Below are positions 35,882 through 44,239 of a stretch of DNA of 64,000 bases, in pieces. Below the pieces are notes generated by a model. That model was not told where the DNA came from. It worked only from the letters and a program-made list of their open reading frames with translations, and did no database searches. How positions within the stretch are numbered: position 1 is the first letter of the stretch; the number at the start of each line of letters is the position of its first letter. The position numbers and the translations under genes are program-made. The stretch spans positions 2,790,001 to 2,854,000 of the forward strand of contig NZ_CP077094.1 in assembly GCF_014269025.2 (NCBI RefSeq). Reading direction: 5' to 3'. The stretch is from Pseudomonas promysalinigenes. GTDB lineage: Bacteria; Pseudomonadota; Gammaproteobacteria; Pseudomonadales; Pseudomonadaceae.

Positions 35882-36475
35882 ATGTCAACCGAAACCGAAC
35901 CGCGGCTGCGCCTGGAGCAATACCTGGGTTTACAAATCAAGCGCCAGCGCCAGGCTCAGTCGCTCAAGCTTGCCGACGTGGCACGCATTGCAGGCATCAG
36001 CCAGGGCATGCTGAGCAAGATCGAGAATGCGCAAGTGTCCACCAGCCTCGACACCCTGAGCCGCCTGTGCGACGTGCTGGGGATGCCGATGGCCAAGCTG
36101 TTCAGCCAATATGATCAGCCTGATGGCAATGCCTTGCTGGTCAAGGACGGCGAAGGGCTGGAGGTGGTGCGCCGCGGCACCGAGAAAGGCCATACCTATC
36201 ATTTGCTCAACCATGCCAGAGGGCCGAAGAAAAACTTCGAGGCGTACATGGTCACCATGGATGACGCCAGCGAGGAATTCCCAACCTTTGCCCATCCCGG
36301 TACCGAGTTCCTACATTTGCTGGAGGGTGAACTGGTCTATCGCCACGGCAACCAGCTCTACCGCATGCAGGCCGGGGACAGCCTAACATTCGATGGCGAA
36401 ACGCCCCATGGGCCGGAGCAACTGGTGAAAGTGCCAATTCGCCTGCTTTCGATCATGAACTACAGCGACGAGTAA
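35882..36475 (+). CDS. XRE-family regulator with C-terminal cupin domain
   Basis: This is a 197-residue regulator. The helix-turn-helix is at about residues 12-68 (IKRQRQAQSLKLADVARIAG and ISQGMLSKIENAQVSTSLDT), and the cupin ligand domain at about 115-190 (HPGTEFLHLLEGELVYRHGNQLY, DSLTFDGETPHGPEQL). Such proteins (PuuR-like) often sense amines or their glutamyl derivatives. It is divergent from the glnT operon, and the repeated sites in the gap suit autoregulation and control of glnT. The ATG at 35882 is chosen over the TTG just before it. Confidence 0.87.
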   Translation: MSTETEPRLRLEQYLGLQIKRQRQAQSLKLADVARIAGISQGMLSKIENAQVSTSLDTLSRLCDVLGMPMAKLFSQYDQPDGNALLVKDGEGLEVVRRGTEKGHTYHLLNHARGPKKNFEAYMVTMDDASEEFPTFAHPGTEFLHLLEGELVYRHGNQLYRMQAGDSLTFDGETPHGPEQLVKVPIRLLSIMNYSDE

Positions 36476-36487
36476 GCCTGCGCTCTT

Positions 36488-37192
36488 TCAAGCCCCTTCT
36501 GGCAGAAGGCTGCGGTCGAACATGAATACTCGGTCGCCTTGCGGCGTGTGCTCATACAACTGCTGCGGTCGGCCTAGACGGGGCTGGTTCTTTTCCCCCG
36601 TATCGCGCACCCACCCCAGCTCGCGCAAGCGATCCAGGCGTTTGCGCAGCGACGTGTTGTTCACCGCCTGCCCCAAACACGCCTGCACCGCCCCTACTGC
36701 ATCGAGCACCGTGAACTTTTGCGCCAGCAGATACAACGGCAGACTGCTGTAAAGAGTCTTGGATGCCAGGCGTTCGCGCACCCGTTCGACCAGTAGGTTA
36801 TGGTCGAACGGCAATAGCACCTTGCGCTCGATCACACTGACGAGATCGAAAAATGCCAATTGCTCATCTTCAATTTGCTGTTGCGGGTTGAGCAGCGCGA
36901 GGTAGTAGGTACTCAACGACCACCCACGCGGATCGCGGAAAGCATTGCCTTCAGTCCCCACTTGTTCAAGGTGGCACGGCACAACCCGAGCCTTCTCACA
37001 CAAGGCGCGCTGCGCCGCGCCGTCCAGGGTGGTATCGGCAATGCGCCCATTGACGATGACGCCAGGCAAGGCCCATTGGCCGGCATGGGGTTCGCGCTGC
37101 CGACGGCGCAACAACACTTGCAGATGCTGGGCATCAGGGGCCAAGCGCAGGGCGACGATATCGACACTGGCCAGGACTTCGACTGTACTCAC
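36488..37192 (-). CDS. nrtR: NrtR, Nudix-related repressor of NAD metabolism
   Basis: This is a 234-residue regulator. The N-terminal Nudix-like domain (about 8-140, VLLRRRQREPHAGQWALPG) lacks a full catalytic Nudix box, as in NrtR. A C-terminal winged helix (about 155-230, NNTSLRKRLDRLRELGWV) binds DNA. ADP-ribose is the known effector in the family. The GTG at 37192 has AAGGAG 7 nt upstream, which decides the start. It is divergent from pncA-pncB, the NAD salvage genes it most likely represses. Confidence 0.87.
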   Translation of the reverse strand: MSTVEVLASVDIVALRLAPDAQHLQVLLRRRQREPHAGQWALPGVIVNGRIADTTLDGAAQRALCEKARVVPCHLEQVGTEGNAFRDPRGWSLSTYYLALLNPQQQIEDEQLAFFDLVSVIERKVLLPFDHNLLVERVRERLASKTLYSSLPLYLLAQKFTVLDAVGAVQACLGQAVNNTSLRKRLDRLRELGWVRDTGEKNQPRLGRPQQLYEHTPQGDRVFMFDRSLLPEGA

Positions 37193-37214
37193 GACAAAGC
37201 TCCTTATCAATCAA

Positions 37215-37309
37215 GCCAATAATCCACCAGAGCGTCTAAGTATGGCAAGCCAGAACATCACCAAAAGGAGAACTTGACACACTTACAACACCAGGTGGAT
37301 TATATAGCC
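37215..37309. promoter_or_regulatory. nrtR-pncA divergent promoter with inverted GGTGGATTAT copies
   Basis: GCCAATAATCCACC (37215-37228) is the inverse of GGTGGATTATTGGC, and GGTGGATTATATAGCC lies at 37294-37309. Each copy reads toward one of the two genes. The right copy overlaps a -10-like TATAT and follows TTGACA at 37274-37279. They are candidate NrtR operators. Confidence 0.55.
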
Positions 37310-37330
37310 ATTCCAGCGAGGAGACCCGCC

Positions 37331-37981
37331 ATGAAGATCGCCAGTTTCGATGTGGATGCGCAAAATGGCTTCACCGCCAATGCCCCCCAGGAGTTGCCGG
37401 TGCCCGAAGGCAACGAAATCGCCCCGGACCTCAACACGATGGCCCTGCGCGCCGATCTGCGCCTGGGTAGCAAGGACGCCCATCCGGCCAACGCGGCGTG
37501 GGTGGTGGCCGAACCCGGCCAGATGCTGCAACCGCTCGGCCTGGCCAATGCCGACCTGACCTGGGTCAGCCACTGCGTCCCCGGCACCCCTGGTTTCGAC
37601 CTGCTGCCCGGCCTGCCCGCGCCCATCGACTACGACTACTTCGTCTGGAAGGGAGTCGAACCCGACCTGCACCCCTACGGCGCTTGTTATCACGACCTGG
37701 CAGAACGGCGCTCCACGGGGGTTATCGAGTACCTCAAAGTGCAGGGTGTAGGCGCGGTGATCGTTGGCGGCCTGGCGTTGGACTATTGCGTCAAGACCAC
37801 CGCACGGCAACTGCGCCAGGCAGGGTTCAAGGTGCTGCTCTATCTACCGGCCTGCCGAGCCCTGACCCAGGCAGGTGCCATCACCGCGTGCGGCTCGTTG
37901 GCCGCCGAAGGGGTGATCCTGTGCGGCGACGAAGCAGCCCTGGACTACCAGCTCTCTCTGATCAAGGAAGACCGCCCATGA
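37331..37981 (+). CDS. pncA: Nicotinamidase
   Basis: This 216-residue isochorismatase-fold enzyme converts nicotinamide to nicotinate. The catalytic Asp is in FDVDAQNGF (about 8), a metal or active Lys in [11 protein letters not shown] (about 112), and the nucleophile Cys in [12 protein letters not shown] (about 155). GAGGAG lies 7 nt upstream of the ATG at 37331. Its stop overlaps the pncB start (ATGA), so the two salvage steps are coupled. Confidence 0.9.
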   Translation: MKIASFDVDAQNGFTANAPQELPVPEGNEIAPDLNTMALRADLRLGSKDAHPANAAWVVAEPGQMLQPLGLANADLTWVSHCVPGTPGFDLLPGLPAPIDYDYFVWKGVEPDLHPYGACYHDLAERRSTGVIEYLKVQGVGAVIVGGLALDYCVKTTARQLRQAGFKVLLYLPACRALTQAGAITACGSLAAEGVILCGDEAALDYQLSLIKEDRP

Positions 37982-39177
37982 GTGAAAGCGTCTTTGGCCC
38001 GCGCATCATCCAGAACCTACTGGACACCGACTTCTATAAAATCACCATGATGCAAGCGGTGCTGCACAACTACCCCAACGCTGAGGTGGAATGGGAGTTT
38101 CGCTGCCGCAATGGCGAAGACCTCTCGCCATACCTGGCAGAGATACGCTATCAGATCGAGCAGTTGGCTGAAGTGACAGTCACCCATGACCAGTTGGCCT
38201 ATCTGGAAAAGATCCCGTTCCTCAAGCCGGACTTCCTGCGCTTCCTCAGCCTATTCCGCTTCAACCTGCGCTACGTGCAGGTCGGCCTCGACGCCGCTGG
38301 GCAGTTGGCTATTCGTGTGCGTGGGCCTTGGCTGCACGTGATTCTCTACGAAATACCGCTGCTGGCGATCATCAGCGAGGTGCGTAACCGTATCCGTTAC
38401 CGTGACGTTGTCATCGAACAAGTAGGTGAGCGGTTGTACCAGAAGCTTGACTGGCTCAAGGCACAGGCCAGCAACGAAGAGCTCGCTGGCTTTCAACTGG
38501 CCGACTTTGGCACTCGGCGGCGGTTTTCCTACCGCGTGCAGGAAGAGGTGGTCTACATCCTCAAGCATGACTTCCCTGGCCGCTTCGTCGGCACCAGCAA
38601 CGTGCACTTGGCCCGCGAGCTTGAACTCAAGCCGCTGGGTACCATGGCCCACGAGTGGTTCATGGCCCACCAACAACTGGGCCCGCGCCTGGTGGACAGC
38701 CAGGTGGCGGCCTTGGAATGTTGGGTGCGGGAATACCGGGGCTTGCTGGGTATCGCCTTGACCGACTGCATCACCATGGACGCGTTTCTGGGCGACTTCG
38801 ACTTGTACTTCGCCAAGCTGTTCGACGGCCTGCGCCACGACTCGGGCGACCCGCTAGTGTGGGCGGAAAAGGCCATCGCGCATTACGAACGGCTGGGGAT
38901 CGACCCTAAGAGCAAGACGCTGATCTTCTCCGACGGGCTGGACTTCGCCAAAGCCTTGGGCCTGTATCGAGCCCTGCATTCGCGTATCAACGTAAGCTTC
39001 GGCATTGGCACACGCCTGACCTGCGATATTCCCGGTGTTGAACCGATGAACATCGTGATCAAAATGACCGACTGCAATGGCGCGCCAGTGGCGAAAATTT
39101 CCGACAGCCCTGGCAAGACACAGTGTCGGGATGAGAACTTCGTGGCCTACATGAAACACGTGTTCAAGGTGAACTGA
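37978..39177 (+). CDS. pncB: Nicotinate phosphoribosyltransferase
   Basis: This 399-residue enzyme makes nicotinate mononucleotide from nicotinate and PRPP. Seen are [15 protein letters not shown] (about 15), [12 protein letters not shown] (about 180), [27 protein letters not shown] (about 200, including the phospho-His site region) and LRHDSGDP (about 285). The start is the ATG at 37978 inside the end of pncA. An open frame extends upstream to 37498 only because it reads across pncA in another frame. Confidence 0.95.
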   Translation: MSESVFGPRIIQNLLDTDFYKITMMQAVLHNYPNAEVEWEFRCRNGEDLSPYLAEIRYQIEQLAEVTVTHDQLAYLEKIPFLKPDFLRFLSLFRFNLRYVQVGLDAAGQLAIRVRGPWLHVILYEIPLLAIISEVRNRIRYRDVVIEQVGERLYQKLDWLKAQASNEELAGFQLADFGTRRRFSYRVQEEVVYILKHDFPGRFVGTSNVHLARELELKPLGTMAHEWFMAHQQLGPRLVDSQVAALECWVREYRGLLGIALTDCITMDAFLGDFDLYFAKLFDGLRHDSGDPLVWAEKAIAHYERLGIDPKSKTLIFSDGLDFAKALGLYRALHSRINVSFGIGTRLTCDIPGVEPMNIVIKMTDCNGAPVAKISDSPGKTQCRDENFVAYMKHVFKVN

Positions 39178-39227
39178 TCTGCGGGGCCGGGTACGTCGGC
39201 GCGTCGCCGGCTAGGGCAGGCATAACC

Positions 39228-39641
39228 CTAGAACTTTACCTTCCCCCTGCCCGCCTTGATGGTGCTGCGCTTGGCCTTGCCTTCTAGCCGACGGGTTTTC
39301 GAACCAAGGGTCGGTTTGGTGGGGCGGCGCTTTTTCTGGATTTCGCCCGCCGCGAGAATCATTTGGGCCAGACGCGCCAGCGCGTCGGTGCGGTTCTGCT
39401 CTTGGGTGCGAAACTGTTGGGCTTTGATGATCAATACCCCATCTGCGGTGATGCGGCTGTCGCGCAAGGCCAGCAGTCGCTCCTTGTAAAACTCGGGCAA
39501 GGACGAGGCTCGAATATCGAAGCGCAGATGCACAGCGCTCGACACCTTGTTGACGTTCTGCCCGCCCGCCCCTTGCGCGCGGATGTAGGTCAATTCGATT
39601 TCAGCATCTGGCAGATGCACATGATTGGTGATGCTAAGCAT
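39228..39641 (-). CDS. arfB: Alternative ribosome-rescue factor / peptidyl-tRNA hydrolase
   Basis: This is a 137-residue ArfB (YaeJ) protein. The GGQ motif lies in [17 protein letters not shown] (about 22-38), and the basic tail is typical (KKRRPTKPT to [11 protein letters not shown]) and would enter the mRNA channel of stalled ribosomes. The ATG at 39641 gives the family N-terminus [15 protein letters not shown] longer frame from 39680 is unlikely. It is convergent with pncB. Confidence 0.93.
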   Translation of the reverse strand: MLSITNHVHLPDAEIELTYIRAQGAGGQNVNKVSSAVHLRFDIRASSLPEFYKERLLALRDSRITADGVLIIKAQQFRTQEQNRTDALARLAQMILAAGEIQKKRRPTKPTLGSKTRRLEGKAKRSTIKAGRGKVKF

Positions 39642-39952
39642 GACAGGGCCCTTTTCGAAGTGCCCATTATCACGGCACACACCACTCTTCCAAAGCTAAA
39701 CCAACCCTGCAGCACCTCACTCGCCCGTCACATCGGTTTTTTGCACAAGCAATGACGAACAAATTTGTACAGATTGGCACTATCGCCACCTGAAATGGCC
39801 ATTTCAGCACGATAAATATGCAAAATACTTGTACAGCCCACTTCCTTTGTACAAGTATTGGAGCAATACTGTTCCCACTGAGCGTGTACGCACCTCCGGA
39901 ACTGGCACGGAGCCTTCACACTGCCGTCAACCCACGAGGTGCGAGATTACCT
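39642..39952. promoter_or_regulatory. Control region of the EAL/BdlA-like pair with strong inverted repeats
   Basis: This 311-bp gap holds AATACTTGTACA (39824-39835) and TGTACAAGTATT (39848-39859), perfect 12-bp arms around a 12-nt spacer. It also holds the 16-bp palindrome TGAAATGGCCATTTCA (39791-39806) and another TTGTACA at 39765-39771. No gene is seen. Confidence 0.6.
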
Positions 39953-40717
39953 ATGCAACTGATACCCCTTACGCTTCAACAGCCTTCCGGTTGCCGCAAC
40001 TGCAGGGACAATAAAGCTATGGACTTCGACTTCACGATGGCGTTCCAGCCAATCGTGAACACGCGGGATCACAGCATCTTCGGTTACGAATCGTTGGTGC
40101 GCGGCATAGACGGAGCAGGTGCTCAAGCCGTCTTGAGCCAAGTGAATGATCTGAACAGGTACAGCTTCGATCAGGCCTGCCGCGTCAAATCCGTCGAACT
40201 GGCCGCACAGAACGGCATCCAAGCATTTCTCAGCATCAATTTTCTGCCCAACGCCGTCTACCAGCCGCAAGCGTGCATACGAACAACGCTTCAAGCGGCT
40301 GAAAAGTACCAGTTCCCCATTGAAAAGATGATTTTCGAAGTCACCGAGAGTGAGAGCATCACCGACAGATCTCATATCAAGAAAATCTTGAGCAGTTATA
40401 AAAAACAAGGCTTCAAGACTGCTATCGATGACTTTGGCGCCGGCTATGCCGGCCTGAACCTGCTCGCGGATTTTCAGCCAGATATCATCAAAATCGACAT
40501 GGACCTGATCCGAGGTATAGGCCAGAGCAGACCCAAGCAAGTCATAACCTCAGGGATCGTCACAATGTCCCGCGAGTTAGGCATCGAGGTCATCGCCGAA
40601 GGGGTCGAGACCTTCGAAGAACTCGTCACCCTGCAAGCGCTTGGTATCAACCTGTTCCAGGGCTTTCTTTTCGCTCGCCCAGCTTACGAAGGCCTTCCTG
40701 CCATCCATTGGCCTTAG
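39953..40717 (+). CDS. EAL-domain c-di-GMP phosphodiesterase, stand-alone
   Basis: This is a 254-residue protein, almost all EAL domain. The active-site pieces are present: GYESLVRG (ESL in place of EAL), SINFLPN (metal Asn), [19 protein letters not shown] (the DDFGxG loop), [10 protein letters not shown] (Lys) and IAEGVET. A short N-terminus with GCRNC could bind metal or form a disulfide. It should therefore be active. The ATG at 39953 is chosen; the frame back to 39818 crosses the inverted repeat. It ends 73 nt before the BdlA-like gene. Confidence 0.85.
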   Translation: MQLIPLTLQQPSGCRNCRDNKAMDFDFTMAFQPIVNTRDHSIFGYESLVRGIDGAGAQAVLSQVNDLNRYSFDQACRVKSVELAAQNGIQAFLSINFLPNAVYQPQACIRTTLQAAEKYQFPIEKMIFEVTESESITDRSHIKKILSSYKKQGFKTAIDDFGAGYAGLNLLADFQPDIIKIDMDLIRGIGQSRPKQVITSGIVTMSRELGIEVIAEGVETFEELVTLQALGINLFQGFLFARPAYEGLPAIHWP

Positions 40718-40790
40718 CAGCGCTCGCCAGACTTGGCTTTTCATAACCCAATGCCTTCATCCCTCGTGCGCACCGATATCGGGCCAGCCT

Positions 40791-42107
40791 ATGTTCAATA
40801 AACGACTTAAACTCGATCTTGAAAACCTATCTTTGGCATTGAAAAGCAAGCAAGCGAGGGAACGCGCGCTGGATCTATCCAACATGATGCTGGAGTTGAC
40901 GCCAAATGCCTTGATACTCGCTGCCAACCAAAACCTCCTGCATGCGCTTGGCTACAACCTGGAAGATATCATCGGCAAGCACCACAACGTGCTTGAAGCA
41001 CATGAGTCGACGACCTCGTGTACCAGTGGCGATCTTTGGCCAAGGCTGCGCCAGGGTACGCCTGTTTCGAATCGCGTGATGTTGCGCAGTAAAGATCGAA
41101 CCATTCTGTGGCTAGAGGCGAGTTACAACCCTGTCCATGGCGCCGACGGGCGCGTGGAACGCATCATCATGCTGGCCCACCCGATCACCGAACGGGTAAA
41201 GCTTGAACAAGAGCAGCACAGCACCATGGACGCGATCAACCGATCAATGGCCATGGTGTCATTCGATCCTGATGGTCATGTGCTTGAGGCCAATCAGAAC
41301 TTCTTGCGGACCATGCGTTATGAACTGCAAGACATCAAAGGCAAGCACCATCGCCTATTCTGCACCCGTGAAGCCTCGGGCTCGGCTGACTACAGGACGT
41401 TCTGGGCTCAATTGAACAAAGGCGAATTCTGCTCTGGCCGCTTCGAGCGGATCGATCGGCTGGGCGCTACCGTTTGGTTGAGCGCCACGTACAACCCGGT
41501 GTTCGATGGGCAAAACAAGCTCTACAAGATTGTTAAATTTGCCCGCGACATCACCGCTCAAGTCAATCAGCAAAAAGCAGAGTCAGCGGCGGCGAGCCTG
41601 GCCTACGCGGTTGCCCGGAGGACCGATGACCACGCAGTGCAAGGCGCGCGCATCATCGGCGATACCATTGCCACTGTGAGGGAAATCGCTGCAGAACTGT
41701 CCAAGGCTGCGCAGCGTATCCATGCGGTGAACCAGCAATCGGAAGTCATCACCCAGATTATTCAAACCATTCGCGAAGTCGCCGAGCAAACCAACCTGCT
41801 GGCCTTGAACGCAGCGATCGAAGCGGCCAGAGCAGGAGAACACGGCAGAGGTTTTTCTGTGGTAGCAGACGAAGTACGCAACCTGGCAGTGCGTACCGCT
41901 CAGGCCACGATGGAAATCAAAGAGGTGGTACAGCGTAATAATGATCTGTCCCAACAAGCCGTCCAGGGTATGCAGATCAGCCTGGACAAGACCGGCCTTG
42001 GTGTTGAAATGGTTGGCAAGGCAGGCAAAGTAATCGAGGAAATTCAATGCGGGGCACGCCAGGTGGTGGAGGCGGTCAAGCAGTTCGGCCAAACGGTACA
42101 ACACTGA
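40791..42107 (+). CDS. Soluble chemoreceptor with two PAS domains (BdlA-like)
   Basis: This is a 438-residue protein with no membrane helix. PAS domain 1 (about 28-135, [23 protein letters not shown]) and PAS domain 2 (about 150-260, [21 protein letters not shown]) precede a chemoreceptor signalling domain (tip sequence [20 protein letters not shown] at about 330). This is the layout of P. aeruginosa BdlA, which controls biofilm dispersal. The frame from 40641 overlaps the EAL gene and is rejected. It is probably co-transcribed with the EAL gene. Confidence 0.86.
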   Translation: MFNKRLKLDLENLSLALKSKQARERALDLSNMMLELTPNALILAANQNLLHALGYNLEDIIGKHHNVLEAHESTTSCTSGDLWPRLRQGTPVSNRVMLRSKDRTILWLEASYNPVHGADGRVERIIMLAHPITERVKLEQEQHSTMDAINRSMAMVSFDPDGHVLEANQNFLRTMRYELQDIKGKHHRLFCTREASGSADYRTFWAQLNKGEFCSGRFERIDRLGATVWLSATYNPVFDGQNKLYKIVKFARDITAQVNQQKAESAAASLAYAVARRTDDHAVQGARIIGDTIATVREIAAELSKAAQRIHAVNQQSEVITQIIQTIREVAEQTNLLALNAAIEAARAGEHGRGFSVVADEVRNLAVRTAQATMEIKEVVQRNNDLSQQAVQGMQISLDKTGLGVEMVGKAGKVIEEIQCGARQVVEAVKQFGQTVQH

Positions 42108-42125
42108 TCGCTTGGCTATCACAGC

Positions 42126-43004
42126 CTAGTGTTGCCCCAAACAGAGCTCCATGAACCGTGACGCTGCGCGGGAGGGTGCGGCGGCATGGGGTAGAAGAAT
42201 GGAAAAGCGCCGCAGAAGAGGTTCATGCGCGATTCTCACTGCCCGTAATACGCCATCTTCGTGGCGGATCGACATAGCCGACACGAAGCCAATCCCCATG
42301 CCAGCCCGGACGGCCTCCTTCACCCCCTCCACACCCGCGATCTCCAGCGCCACACGCACGGCGATGCCTTGCCGGGCGAATGCCCGTTCAACGATCTGAC
42401 GCACCCCGGAGCCACTTTCGCGAAGCACCAAAGGGTAAGCGCCCAGCGCCGTGAGGGACTGTTCGGTTTCGTCCGCAAGCGGATGGCCGCCGGGAACGAT
42501 CGCCACGATTTCATCCTGCTGCCACGGAGTGACGCCCGTGCCCACGGGCAAGTCTTGCCCAGGCGGGCCTTCTATCAAGGCGATGTCGACACTGTGCAGT
42601 GCCGCGACGATTTCTGCCGTATTGCCGTGGGTCGTGCTGACCAGCACATCGGGGTAGCGCGCATGGAAGTCTGCGATCAGGTAGGGCAACAGGTAGCTGG
42701 CCGGCGTGGTACTGGCACCAATGCGCAGCGTGCCGCGTTCCAGCCCACGCATTGCTTCAGCCAAAGCCTGGGCTTGGCGGAAGGTTTCCCGAAGCCGCTG
42801 CGCATGGGCCAGCAATTGCTCGCCGGCCGCGGTCAGGCGCACGCCACGGCCGGCACGCTGATACAGCGGCTCGCCGAAGTCTTCCTGGAGCAATTTGAGC
42901 TGGCCGGAAACCGCAGGTTGCGACAAATGCAACGCCAAAGCGGCATGGCTGATATTGCCATGCTCGGCGACGGTTGCGAACGTTATCAGCTGCTCTGGGC
43001 TCAT
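42126..43004 (-). CDS. LysR-family regulator (YeiE-like)
   Basis: This is a 292-residue LysR regulator. The helix-turn-helix is at about 4-62 (EQLITFATVAEHGNISHAALALHLSQPAVSGQLKLLQ), and the effector domain at about 90-290 (LRIGASTTPASYLLPYLIADF). It is divergent from a YeiH-family membrane protein, the same pairing as yeiE-yeiH in enterobacteria. The intergenic region has two symmetrical elements that suit its binding. Confidence 0.88.
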   Translation of the reverse strand: MSPEQLITFATVAEHGNISHAALALHLSQPAVSGQLKLLQEDFGEPLYQRAGRGVRLTAAGEQLLAHAQRLRETFRQAQALAEAMRGLERGTLRIGASTTPASYLLPYLIADFHARYPDVLVSTTHGNTAEIVAALHSVDIALIEGPPGQDLPVGTGVTPWQQDEIVAIVPGGHPLADETEQSLTALGAYPLVLRESGSGVRQIVERAFARQGIAVRVALEIAGVEGVKEAVRAGMGIGFVSAMSIRHEDGVLRAVRIAHEPLLRRFSILLPHAAAPSRAASRFMELCLGQH

Positions 43005-43011
43005 ACCCCTA

Positions 43012-43069
43012 AAATATCAGCTAGTCGGATATTTGCCATCCTAAATCACGATTTTTTATAAGCTTATAA
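43012..43069. promoter_or_regulatory. Operator-like repeats between yeiE-type and yeiH-type genes
   Basis: AAATATC (43012-43018) and GATATTT (43028-43034) form an inverted repeat with a 9-nt spacer, the T-N11-A style of LysR sites. TTATAAGCTTATAA (43056-43069) is a perfect 14-bp palindrome nearer the yeiH-type gene. Confidence 0.5.
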
Positions 43070-43114
43070 CCGGAATAATCTAGGCCATGTCGTAATCCTT
43101 CCAGAGGTCCTAAC

Positions 43115-44176
43115 ATGGCCACGGTTTCTTCTAACTCCCCGTTGGCGCCCACCCATTCCCCCCGAGGGCGGCTCAACGGCATTCTGTTCGTTGCATTGTT
43201 TGCGCTGGCAGTCACCCAGTTGGCAGCCCTGCCCAGCATTGCCAGCCTCGGCATCAGCCCCTTGATTGTCGGGATAGTGGCCGGCGCCCTGTACGGCAAC
43301 GTTCTGCGCGACGCCGTACCCGCAGGTTGGGCGGCCGGCGTCAACTTTTCCGCACGCCAGTTGCTACGCATCGCCGTAGCCTTCTTTGGCCTGCGCGTGA
43401 GCTTGCAAGAAATTGCCGAGGTCGGCTGGGCTGGGCTGTGCGTTTCTCTGCTGGTGGTCAGCAGCACGCTGTTGATCGGCTGGTGGTGCGGCACCAAGCT
43501 GATGAAGCTGGACCGCGACACCGCGTTGCTGACTGCAGCCGGCAGTGCGATATGCGGTGCTGCGGCAGTGCTCGCGTTCGAATCGGCGCTTCGCAGTGCC
43601 CCTCACAAAAGTGCCATGGCAGTGGGCAGCGTGGTGTTGTTCGGTACGTTGTCGATGTTCCTTTTGCCATGGGCGATCAACGCTGGCTGGCTGCCGCTGG
43701 ACACACTAGGTGCCGGCCTGTTCCTCGGCGGCACCGTGCACGAAGTGGCTCAAGTCGTGGGCGCGGCCAGCAACGTCAGCCCTGAAGCCACGCACATTGC
43801 GACCATCGTCAAGATGACCCGCGTGATGCTGTTGGTGCCGGTGCTGCTGGTGGTGGGTATCTGGGTCAGCCGCTCACGCCGGCCGGGCCTTGCCCAGGGC
43901 AATGGTCCCATCACCCTGCCCTGGTTCGCCTTCGGCTTCCTCGCCCTGGTTGTGGTGAACTCGCTGCAGGTACTACCGGGCAGTGTGACCCAAGCAGTCA
44001 ATAGCCTGGACACATTCGCCCTGACCATGGCCATGACCGCCCTCGGGATTCAGACGCGCTGGAGCCAGATCCGTCAGGCAGGCCCCAAAGCACTGCTCAC
44101 TGGCGCACTGCTCAACGTATGGCTCGTCGCGGGTGGCCTGGCAATCACTTTGGCCGTACAACGCCTTTTAGGTTGA
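43115..44176 (+). CDS. YeiH/UPF0324-family membrane protein (putative sulfate exporter)
   Basis: This 353-residue protein has about 10 membrane helices. It shows the family blocks GISPLIVGIVAGALYGN (about 48), GLRVSLQEIAEVGW (about 93), AAGSAICGAAAVLAFE (about 140) and FLGGTVHEVAQVVGAASNVS (about 208). The family is annotated as a putative sulfate exporter, with little direct proof. GAGGT precedes the ATG at 43115. It is controlled, by layout, by the divergent LysR protein. Confidence 0.88.
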   Translation: MATVSSNSPLAPTHSPRGRLNGILFVALFALAVTQLAALPSIASLGISPLIVGIVAGALYGNVLRDAVPAGWAAGVNFSARQLLRIAVAFFGLRVSLQEIAEVGWAGLCVSLLVVSSTLLIGWWCGTKLMKLDRDTALLTAAGSAICGAAAVLAFESALRSAPHKSAMAVGSVVLFGTLSMFLLPWAINAGWLPLDTLGAGLFLGGTVHEVAQVVGAASNVSPEATHIATIVKMTRVMLLVPVLLVVGIWVSRSRRPGLAQGNGPITLPWFAFGFLALVVVNSLQVLPGSVTQAVNSLDTFALTMAMTALGIQTRWSQIRQAGPKALLTGALLNVWLVAGGLAITLAVQRLLG

Positions 44177-44239
44177 CGTGCAATGATCGGTATGGTGTTG
44201 TCTTACAAGGATGTTTTTACCTGCACAGGAACGACTTAG

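Noticed and set aside
37498..37977. N-terminal extension of pncB by 160 codons
   Set aside because: It reads across pncA in another frame and is Arg/Pro-rich; the coupled ATG at 37978 gives the normal PncB N-terminus.
39818..39952. Longer start for the EAL protein at 39818
   Set aside because: This would place coding sequence across the perfect inverted repeat and adds a Cys-rich segment with no family match.
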